A DNA stretch of 64,000 nucleotides from positions 73,358 to 137,357 of the forward strand of contig NZ_SNAQ03000013.1 in assembly GCF_004375085.3 (NCBI RefSeq), read 5' to 3'. The notes below the pieces were generated by a model that did not search any database, was not told the DNA's origin, and saw only the letters and a list, made by a program, of their open reading frames with translations. The first letter of the stretch is position 1. Every line of letters begins with the position of its first letter. Shown piece after piece: positions 1 through 12,000 of the stretch. The DNA comes from Lewinella sp. W8 (GTDB lineage: Bacteria > Bacteroidota > Bacteroidia > Chitinophagales > Saprospiraceae). The position numbers were made by a program, and so were the translations under genes.

Positions 1-3000
1 ATGAAGTCTCGTTCACGATTACGGTGGAGAACCAGGGTGAAGTCACGGCCGACAACATCGAAGTAACGGACTACCTGCCGACGGGCCTGAGCCTGAGTGC
101 GAACGCTACGGGCTGGACGGACAACGGTGACGGTACGGCTACCTTCGCCATTGACGGTGAGCTGGCGCCGGGTGCAAGCACCACGATTACCATTCTGGTG
201 ACGGTGGATGCCGGCACGGACGGTGAAGACCTGGTGAACGTAGCGGAGATTAGTGCCGCCACGGACAGCGAAGACGGCGCGGTGGAAGACATCGACTCCA
301 CCCCGGATACCGACGACGGTAACGACGCCGGTGGTGCGGTGGGTACGCCTTCCGACGATGCCACGACCGGTGACGGCAGTGGCGCTCCCGGTGATGTTGA
401 AGAGAATACGGATGAAGATGACGCGGACCCCGCGCTGATTTCCATTGGCGAGTTCGACCTTGCGTTGATTAAAACGCTAAGCCCCGGTCAGGAGCTTATG
501 GTCATGCCGGGGGATGAAGTGTCCTTCACGATCACGGTGGAGAACCAGGGTGAAGTCACGGCCGACAACATCGAAGTGACCGACTACATTCCCACGGGCC
601 TGAGCTTCAGCGCCAATAACGACGGTGCGATCTGGACGGACAATGGTGATGGTACGGCTACGGCCTCGATCGCCGGCGAACTGGCTCCGGGTGAAAGCAC
701 AACGCTGACGATTTTGCTGACAGTTGATGCCGGCACGGACGGAGAAGAACTGATCAACGTAGCGGAGATTAGTGCGGCTACGGACAGCGAAGACGGTGCG
801 GTGGAAGACATCGACTCTACGCCGGACACCGACGCCGGTAACGACGCTGGTGGTGCCGTTGGCACCCCATCCGATGACGTCACGAGTGGTGACGGAACCG
901 GCGCTCCCGGTGATACCGATCCCAATACGGACGAAGACGATGCCGACCCCGCTCTGATTCGGGTGAATCCGTTTGACCTTGCCTTGATCAAGGAACTGGC
1001 CGATGGCCAGAGCGGAGTGGTGATGCCCGGAGAGGAAGTAACCTTTACCATCACGGTATTTAACCAGGGTATGGTGGATGCAGCTAACATCGAGATCACG
1101 GACTACGTGCCCGATGGTTTCACCTTCGACGAAAACCAGGCCGACAATGACGCGGCCGGTTGGAGTGCATCCGGCGATAATGCCGTAATCACCCTTGATG
1201 GTGTGCTGGCGGCCGGAGAAAGTACTACGGTCGACATCGTGCTGACGGTGGATGGTGGACTCACGGCAAACACCCAATTGGTGAACGTAGCGGAGATTAG
1301 CGACGCTACGGACAGTGAAGGTGGTGCCGTTGAAGACATCGACTCTACCCCCGATGATGACGCGAACAACGATGCCGGTGGCCAGGTGAACAGTGGTGCC
1401 GATGACGTCAATGACGGTAACGGAACCGGTGCGGTTGGCGACAGCGACCCGGTAAGCGACGAAGATGATGCTGACCCCGAAGACGTGGTCGTAGCACCCT
1501 TCGACCTTGCGCTGACCAAAGTGGTCACGGACCCCGCCGACGGCATGGTGATGCCAGGCGACGAGGTAACCTTCACCATCACGGTGGAGAACCAGGGTAT
1601 GGTGACGGCTACGGACATTGAAATCACGGACTACGTGCCCAACGGCCTGAGCTTTGACGAAAACCAGGCAGATAACGATGCTGCCGGTTGGAGTGCAGAC
1701 GGTGATAATGCCGTCATTACGCTCGCCGGCCCACTGGAGCCCGGAGAAAGTACTACGGTCGACATCGTGCTGACGGTGGATGCCGGTACGGACAACGAAG
1801 AGTTGATCAACGTTGCCGAGATCAGTGCGGCAAACGATGGTACGGGTACGCCCGCAACGGATCTTGACTCTCCGATGGACGACGATCCGGACAATGATGC
1901 CGGTGGTGCTGCGGGAACGCCTTCCGATGACGTCACCAGTGGTGACGGCACCGGTGCTCCCGGCGACACGGACGCCAATACGGACGAAGACAACGCTGAC
2001 CCCGCCCTGATTCGGGTGAATCCGTTTGACCTTGCCTTGATCAAGGAACTGGCCGATGGCCAGAGCCAAGTGGTCATGCCCGGAGACGAAGTAACCTTCA
2101 CCATCACGGTATTTAACCAGGGTATGGTGGATGCGGCCAACATCGAGATCACGGACTACGTGCCCGATGGTTTCACCTTCGACGAAAACCAGGCCGACAA
2201 TGACGCGGCCGGTTGGAGTGCATCCGGCGATAATGCCGTAATTACCCTTGATGGTGTGCTGGCGGCCGGAGAAAGTACTACGGTTGACATCGTGTTGACG
2301 GTAGACGGTGGTCTTTCTGCGAACACCCAATTGGTGAACGTAGCGGAGATTAGCGACGCTACGGACAGTGAAGGTGGTGCCGTTGAAGACATCGACTCTA
2401 CCCCCGATGATGACGCGAACAACGATGCCGGTGGCCAGGTGAACAGCGGTGCCGATGACGTCAATGACGGTAACGGAACCGGTGCGGTTGGCGACAGTGA
2501 TCCGGTAAGCGACGAAGATGATGCTGACCCCGAAGACGTGGTCGTAGCACCCTTCGACCTGGCGCTGACCAAAGTGGTCACGAACCCCGCCGACGGCATG
2601 GTGATGCCCGGCGACGAGGTAACCTTCACCATCACGGTGGAGAACCAGGGTATGGTGACGGCTACGGACATTGAAATCACGGACTACGTGCCCAACGGCC
2701 TGAGCTTCGACGAAAACCAGGCAGATAACGATGCTGCCGGTTGGAGTGCGGACGGTGATAATGCCGTCATTACGCTCGCCGGCCCACTGGAGCCCGGAGA
2801 AACCACTACGGTTGACATTGTGCTGACGGTGGATCCGGGAACCGACGGAGAAGAGCTGGTCAACGTTGCGGAGATTAGCGCATCTAACGACGGTACCGGA
2901 ACGCCCATCGAGGACTTTGATTCTGACATGGACGACGACCCCAACAACGACGCCGGTGGTGAACCCGAAACGCCCTCCGACGACGCGACGACGGGTGACG

Positions 3001-6000
3001 GAAGCGGAGAACCCGGTGATACTGAGGAAAATACCGACGAGGATGACGCTGACCCCGCGTTGATCCGCGTGAATACCTTTGACCTGGCACTGATTAAAAC
3101 GCTCAGTGACGGTCAGGATCCGGTCGTTGAACCCGGCGATGAAGTGTCGTTCACCATTACGGTAGAAAACCAGGGAATGGTGGATGCTGCCAATATTGAG
3201 GTGACGGATTACATTCCCGATGGCCTGAGTTTCAGCGCCAACAACGACGCGGCACTCTGGACCGATAACGGTGACGGAACCGCTACGGCCTCCCTGCCGG
3301 GTATTCTGGTTGCCGGAGAAAGTACCACGATTACCATCCTTCTGACGGTTGATCCCGGCACGGATGGTGAAGACCTGGTCAACGTTGCGGAAATCAGTGC
3401 GGCCACCGATAGTGAAGGTGGAGCAGTTGAGGACGTCGACTCTACGCCCGATACTGACGACACGAATGACGCCGGTGGCGCCGTAGGTACCCCATCGGAT
3501 GACGCTTCTACCGGTGACGGTAGCGGTGAGCCCGGTGATACCGAAGAGAACACGGACGAAGACGACGCTGACCCCGCCCTGATTTCCATCGGTGAGTTTG
3601 ACCTTGCCTTAGTCAAGACACTCAGCGACGGTCAGGAGGCAGTGGTCATGCCCGGTGATGAAGTTTCCTTCACCATCACGGTGGAAAACCAGGGAATGGT
3701 TACTGCTGCCAATATTGAGGTGACGGATTACATCCCCACGGGACTGAGCTTCAGCGCCAACAATGACCTGTCGATCTGGACGGATAATGGAGACGGTACG
3801 GCCACGGCTGTAGTCCCCGGGACCCTGGCACCTGGCGGCAGCACCACCCTGACTATCCTCCTGACGGTGGACCCCGGAACGGATGGTGAAGACCTCGTCA
3901 ACGTTGCGGAGATCAGCGACGCTACCGACAGTGTGGACGGTGAAGTTGAGGATATCGACTCTACGCCCGATACTGACGACACCAACGACGCCGGTGGCGC
4001 CGTAGGAACGCCATCTGATGACGCCACGACCGGCGACGGAAGCGGCGAGCCCGGTGATACCGAAGAGAATACCGACGAAGACGATGCTGACCCTGCCCTG
4101 ATTTCCATCGGTGCCTTTGACCTGGCCCTGATCAAGGAACTCGGTGAAGGCGAAGATGGCATCGTTGAGCCCGGTGACGAGGTAACCTTTACCATCACGG
4201 TATTCAACCAGGGAATGGTGGATGCTGCGAACATCGAGATTACCGACTACGTGCCCGATGGCTTCACTTTCGATGAAAACCAGGCGGACAATGCCGCTGC
4301 GGGCTGGAGTGCCTCCGGCGATAATGCGGTGATCACCCTGGATGGTGTCCTCGCGGCCGGAGCAAGTACCACGATCGACATCGTGCTGACGGTAGACGGT
4401 GGTGTGCAGAGTAACACCCAACTGATCAACGTAGCGGAAATTAGTGACGCTACGGACAGTGAAGGCGGAGAAGTCGAGGACATCGACTCTACCCCCGATG
4501 ATGACGCGACCAACGATGCCGGTGGCCAGGTGAACAGCGCCGCCGATGACGTCAATGACGGCAACGGTACGGGTACGGTTGGCGATAGCGATCCGGTGAG
4601 TGACGAAGACGACGCTGACCCCGAAGATGTGGTGGTCGCTCCCTTCGATCTTGCCCTGATCAAGGAACTGGCGGATGGCCAGTCCGCTACCGTGGAACCC
4701 GGTGACACGATTCGGTACACCATTACGGTGATTAACCAGGGCGGCATGACGGCCAACAACATTGAGGTTACCGATTACATCCCCGAAAACATGACCTTCG
4801 AAATGGGGGCCGGTGATGGCGTGACGGATAATGCCACTCTGGGCTGGACGGCCAGCAACGGTCTGGCGACCAACACGCTGGTGATCGACGGTGGCTTGCC
4901 GCCAAATGAATCAATTACGATTGATCTCTTCCTGACGCTCGATAGCCCACTCCTGCCTCCCGGCACGGTGATCGATAACTTCGCTGAAATCAGCGGGGCA
5001 ACCGACATCACGGGAGCCGATCAGGGTGACATCGACTCTGAGTACGACCAGGATCCCGATGACGATGACCTGACCGCCGACAATGAAGTTAACGGTAACG
5101 GCAACATCCCCGGAGAAGATGATGACGATCACGATATCGCCAGCATCACGATCGAAGGCTTTGACCTTGCGTTGATCAAGGTACTGGCCGACGACCAGCC
5201 CGCGGAAGTACGCCCCGGTGATACCATCCACTATCGCATCCGGGTGATCAACCAGGGTATGATTGCGGCCGATAACATTGAATTGGTGGACTACCTCCCC
5301 GCTGACGGCAGCCTTTACTACGAAGGTGGTATTATGGGTAACGATGATGCCGGATGGTCACTGAACGGTGACGGCAACCCGATGCGCACCCTGAGCGTAG
5401 CCAACGGTGGTCTTCCCGATCCGCTGGAGCCGAGTGAGGAAATCGAGGTGAGCATCTTCCTGACGCTCGATAATCCGCTACCGGCCGGTGCGACGGTCGA
5501 TAACTTTGCGGAAATCGCAGGTGCCACGGACGAGAACGGTGATCCTCAGAATGATATCGACTCGACTCCCGATGAGGACAACGACGACACGCTGAACGAT
5601 GATAATGACGTAAGCGGCAATGGAAACCAGGGCGAAGACGAGGATGACCACGACATTGCTACGGTCGAAATCCTGCCCTTCGACCTGGCCCTGATCAAGG
5701 AGCTGGCGGACGGACAGAGTGCCGTTGTCGCTCCAGGAGACACCGTGGCGTACACAATCACGGTATTCAACCAGGGTGACATTCCTGCGGACAACATTGT
5801 CATCAGTGACTACATCCCGGCGAATATGACCTTCGAGGCCGGAGCGGGTAATGGAGTTACGGACAACGCCACGATCGGATGGACGGAATCGAACGGCATC
5901 GCCACGACGACGTTGACGATTGACGGTGGCCTGCAGCCCGATGAGTCCGTCACGGTAGACATCTACCTGACCCTCAACAATCCGCTGGAAGCCGGTATCG

Positions 6001-9000
6001 ACGTAGCGAACTTCGCGGAAATCAGCGATGCTACCGACGAAAACGGTGACGAGCAGGACGACGATGACTCCGAATTCGACGACAACCCCGACGATGACGA
6101 CCTGACGGACGACAACGAAACGGGCGGTGACGGCGACATCCCCGGAGAAGATGATGACGACCACGACGTGGCGGTCATCACGACGGCAACCTTCGACCTG
6201 GCCCTGATTAAGGAGCTTGGCCCCGATCAGGATATGGCCGTGGAACCCGGTGACACGATTGAATACGTAATCACCATTCTCAACCAGGGAGACATCGCCG
6301 CGGACAACATTGAAGTCACGGACTACCTACCCGAGAACATGTTCTTCGAAGGAGGCATCGACGGAAACGAGGACTGGACAGACAACGGTGGACTGATCAC
6401 CCGGACCATTGAGGTTGGGGATGAACTGGATGCGCCGCTGGCCCCCCAGGCTTCCGTACAGGTAAGCCTCTTCCTGACGATTGACAACCCGCTACCGGCC
6501 GGTACGGTGATCGACAACTTTGCGGAGATCAGCGATGCGACCGACGACACGGGCGACGCACAGGAGGACGTAGATTCTGAATACGACCAGGACCCCGACG
6601 ACGATACCCTGACGCAGGATAACGAAGTCAACGGTAACGGAGACAATCCTGGCGAAGACGACGATGACCACGACGTGGCTACGGTAGTCATTGAGGCCTT
6701 CGACCTTGCCTTGATCAAGGAGCTGGCCGAAGGACAGTCCGTAAACGTCGAGGCGGGCGACACGGTCTACTTCACGATCAATATCCTGAATCAGGGTATG
6801 ATCGCGGCCGATAACATCCTGGTGTCTGACTACGTGACCAATCAGGTGGACGGATTCATGTGGGATCCGACCATCCCGGTAAATGATGCCGCCGGTTGGA
6901 TGCAAACGGGGACCATTGGTCCGGATACGCTGCTCGTTCAAACGACCCTTTCGGTTGAAAACGGAGCACTGCCCGAAGGTGGCCTGGCTCCCGGTGAGAC
7001 GGTCAGTGTGGACATCGCCCTGGTGGTCAACCCCGCCATGGAAGCGGTAATGCAGCTGACCAACCTGGCTGAGATCAGTGACGCCACGGACGAGAATGGT
7101 GACGAAGTAGAGGATGTTGATTCCCCCATGGATGAAGATCCCTACAACGATGAATTCTTCGAGGACAACGAAATCCAGGGTGACGGACTTGCCGGCGAAG
7201 ACGAGGATAACCATGACCCTGCTTCCATCTTCGTGGGTGGATTCGACCTCGCACTGCAGAAAGGACTTGCCGACGGTGAGCCCAACGTAGTGGAGACCGG
7301 GGAGGAAATTACCTTCACCATTACGGTATTCAACCAGGGAGCCATCCCCGCGGATAATATCGCACTGGTGGATTACATCCCCGACGGATTCCTCTTCGAC
7401 CCCGAACTGAACCCCAACTGGACGGACAACGGCGACGGAACGGCTTCCGATACGCTATCCGTAGCGGAAGGCACCCTGCCGGAAGGCGGATTGCTGCCCG
7501 GTCAGTCGACCACGGTTACGATTACCCTGACGGTAGCTCCGCCCATGTTCCCGGATTATGCACTGGGAGAAGTTGGTCCGGATGACGTTAACCCCGACGG
7601 AGTAGAGTCCGGTCAGGTGCTGGTTAACCAGGCCGAGATCGTTTCGGCCACTGACGATGAGGGCGAGTCTCACGATGACATTGATTCTACGCCCGACAAC
7701 GACAGCGACAACGATGACGAAGACGGCAACGAAGTCGATGATGAGATCAACGGCGACGGCCAGAACGGTGAAGACGAAGACGATTCGGATATCGCCATCG
7801 TCACCGTAGAATGCTACCAGGACCCCGGAGTGGATAATACCATTACCGTATGTCTTGGCTGTGATGAAGCTACGGTGGTCATCAATCTGTTCGAATCGCT
7901 GGCCGGTCGTCCGAACATCGGAGGAACCTTCAGCGAAGGAGTGCTGACCTTCATGGACGAGGATGGTAACCCCATCACCATCGTGGACGTTGACGGTAAC
8001 GAGCTGGGTAGCGACGACTTCGACCCCGAGAATGTAATCATTCCCGGTACGCTTGATCGCTCCATGGATTACACCATCGACTACACCATTGCCGCGGTCA
8101 ACGACTGTCCGGAAATGGTGGCGACCATCACGATTGACATCTTCGATATTCAGAACCTGTCCTGTACCGGATTCCAGAATATTTCCCTCGGCGAAGATTG
8201 CCAGGCGGAGATTACGCCCGACATGATCATGGAAGGCTTCCTGACCTGCGCTAACTCGCTGGAGGTTGTACTGCTCACGACCAGTGGAGATACGCTGCGT
8301 GACGAAATGGGGAACCCGACCACGATCGTGACCAACGATCAGGTGAACCAGACGCTGTTCGTGAGCCTGGTCGATCCTCAGTGTGACAACTCTTGTTGGG
8401 GACAAATCCTCATCGAAGACAAGAAGCGTCCTGAAATTGACTGTGCCGACGACGCGGATGGCTTTGGCGACAAAGACTTCATCTGTACCGACATCGATCA
8501 GATCTTCCAGGAGCAGGTACTCATCTTTGAGGCCGACGATATGCCGGACTTCCTGAACTTCACCGGAATCCCCGTAGTGGAAGACAACTGTACGCCCTAC
8601 GAGGACCTGGTGATTCAGCTGAGTGACCTGTTGATCCCCAATTCCGATCCTCAGTGTCGTGAGCAGACCATTCTGCGGACCTTCACCGTAACGGACGCCA
8701 GTGGTAACTCTGCCTCTTGTGTTCAGCAGATCACGGTTCGTCCTCCGACGCTGGATGACGTAACCATTCCGACGGAAGAAACGCTGAACTTCAGCTGTAG
8801 TGATAGCTTTGAAACCCTGCCCAACGGCAATCCGGTACCCTCACTGGGTGGCGAACCCTTCGTGATGACGGCACTGGGTATGTACGACGTTCCCGGAAAC
8901 GGTAGCTACTGCAACATTGCCCTGAGCTACGAGGATGGACCACGGGTACAGACCTGTCCGAACTCCTTCAAGTTCGTCCGGACGTACCGCGTATTTGACT

Positions 9001-12000
9001 GGTGTGACCCCGATGCTGACCCCATCATCTACACTCAGACAATTAAAGTTGGTGATACGGAAGCTCCTTCCTTCACCGGTCCTACGCAGGATAATGACTT
9101 TGATGGAGTGATTGATGAAGGGCCACTGGTCTTCAGCACCAACTCGGGTGAGGATTGTGGAGCCTACATCCGTTTGGATGATCCATCCATTCAGCTGACG
9201 GATAACTGTTCTGCGACCATTCAACTGAAAGCGGACATCTATCCTGGAGGTGACCTGGACGGTGCCCCCATCGGTACCTTCTTCCTGAACCTCGACGACG
9301 AGAATCCGGAAATTTCAACCCTGATCCCTGCGGGTGCACACATTATCCGGTACAGTTACACGGACGTTTGCGGCAACGCTGGCTTTACCGATGTCGACTT
9401 TATCGTCGAGGATCGTACCGAGCCCATTGCAATCTGCGAGGATGCGCTGAACGTCAGCCTGACTTCCGCCAACGAAAGTGGTGGGCCTAGCGAAGGCTTC
9501 GCCCGCCTCGTGCCGGAAGACATTGACGCCGGTAGCTACGATGATTGTGGAGACGTAACGCTGCAAATCGGCCGGGTACGCCAGCTCGAGAACGGCACCT
9601 ACGAACTCCTGCCCGGTGCGGTTTACGGAGAGGAAGTCATTCTTACCTGTGCGGACATTGGCACCGTGCTGATTGGCCTGCGGGTAGAAGATGGTAGTGG
9701 AAACGTCAACTTCTGCTGGCTCGACGTGCTGGTGGAGGACAAGATCGCTCCGACCTGTATTGCTCCGGCAGACATCAACATGAGCTGTATCGACTACAAC
9801 GCTGAGCTGCCCGCCGACCTGAGTGAGGCCACGAGCGAGGAGCTTGATGCAGCCTTTGGCGCGGCCACCCTGGTGGATAACTGTGGTGGAACGATTGAGC
9901 AGACCATTAGCGGAGACGTCAACAGCTGTGGCGTCGGTCAATTCACCCGGACCTTTACGGCCACGGATGGAGAAGGCCTGACGAATACTGCACCCTGTGT
10001 TCAGCGTATCCGGGTAATCGGATTGTTTGACTACACGATTACCTTCCCGCTTGACGAGGAAGGCGACTGTGCGGACGTTCCCGAATACAACGGTATTGAG
10101 TTCGATGACTATGCTTGTGATCTGATTACCATCAACACCAGCGTAGATACTTTCCGTACGCAGGAGACGGCCAGCGACGAATGCTTCAAGCTGGAAGTAA
10201 CCTATGACATCATCAACTGGTGTGAGTACAACAGCATCGGTCAGGCTTACCTCATCCCCCGCGACCGCGAGGGTGATCGTGATCCCGCATCTGAGCTGAT
10301 GTACCTCCACGTACGTCCGGGTGCTGACGAGGGCACGACCAGCGATGATATCGCCTGGTTGAGCAAGTTCAGCGATCGGGAGTACAACGCCGGAGCACCG
10401 CAGAATGACATCCTCCTCGACAACGGAGATGATCTGGACGGTGATGATGATGACAACGGTGACGACAACATCGACAGCAACCCTTACGCACAGGATGACA
10501 GCCGCGGCTTCTTCCGCTACGTACAGTTCATCAAGATTTACGACGAAGTAGAACCCGTTATCCTGGCGGATGACGTGGCGGAATGCTTCGCCGGAACCGG
10601 TGATAACTGTGTGGCGGACGTCACCCTGGACTTCGTCGCCTTCGACGAGTGCTCGGATATCTCCGTCACCGTTGAACTGGACGCCGACTACGCCGGTGTG
10701 GCCACTGAATTTGAACGGAGCCGCTTCCTCACGGACGCGGAGTTCAGCCTGAGTGGAGACAGCCTCTACACCGTCAGCCTCTCCGGTATCCCCGTTGGCG
10801 ACCACGCCCTGCGGGTGAACGCCGCCGATGGTTGTGGTAACTTCGACGTTCAGGTGATTGCCTTCTGCGTAACCGCGGATAAGGCACCGACTCCGATCTG
10901 TGTTCAGACGCTGACCGTAACCCTGATGCCCGACGGCGAGGGTGGTGGAATGGCGGCCATCTGGGCGACGGACTTCGTGGCCTCTGAGGTCGAAGACTGC
11001 TTCGGAAACGTGATTGACCAGTACAGCATCTACCGGGAGGCAACCGCCACGGAAGATGGCTTTGCCCCGGCAGTTGGCGACCTTGGTCTCGACTTCGATT
11101 GTGCCGACTTCCTCAGTGGAGAAGTACCGGTACGGGTATACGCCATCGACAACAACGGAAACGCAGATTACTGCTCCGTAGTGGTGGAAGTCCAATTGTT
11201 CCAGCCTGACGTATGTGAATCCAGCGCGGGTACCATTGCCGGCCTGATCACGACGGAAGACATGGAAGGAATCGAGAACGTCCAGGTAGCGCTGGAAGGT
11301 CCGGAAGAAGCCAACTTCAACCTGACTACTGCCGCTGACGGTCGCCTACGCTTCGAAAACGTGGCCCTGGGCGCGGATTACACCATTACGCCGACCCACT
11401 TTGAGGACTACCTCAACGGGGTACGTACTTCCGATATCGTGGCGATTACGCGCCACATCCTCGGGGTAGCGGAACTGGATAATCCTTACCGACTCCTGGC
11501 CGCCGACGTGAACGGAACGGAAGACATCGACGTGTCGGATATCATTGCTATCCGCCGGGTAATCCTCGGATTGTCCGATGCCTTCCCGAACGGAATGCCC
11601 AGCTGGTCCTTCGTGGCCACCAGCCACGAGTTTGACGTGCCGACCAACCCATGGTCTACGGCCTTCCCCGAGGTGATCAACGTGAATAACCTCGCTGGTA
11701 ACGTCCTGGATGCCGACTTCATCGGCGTGAAACTGGGTGACGTGAACGGTACGGCGATTCCGAATTCGGAAGCCACCGGACGGGCACGTAACCTGCAGGG
11801 TTACCTGGACCTGGAAATGGAGGAATTGGATATGCAGATGGGTGAATCCTACGCCGTTCCCGTACGGGCCAAGGACCTCACTTCCGTTGAGGGCTACCAG
11901 TTTACCCTGGAGTTCGACCGGGCGGCAGTGGAGATTGAATCCATTACTCCGGGACTGGTGGGAGCCGGTAACTTCGGTATGCGCTTTGCCAGTGCCGGAT

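Noticed and set aside
477-2330. Long minus-strand frame of 617 codons inside the DUF11 gene, with many similar ones up to 11195
   Set aside because: They run antisense to a strongly supported repeat protein, repeat with the same period, and have no recognisable domain. They result from the GC-rich codon pattern and the DNA repeats.
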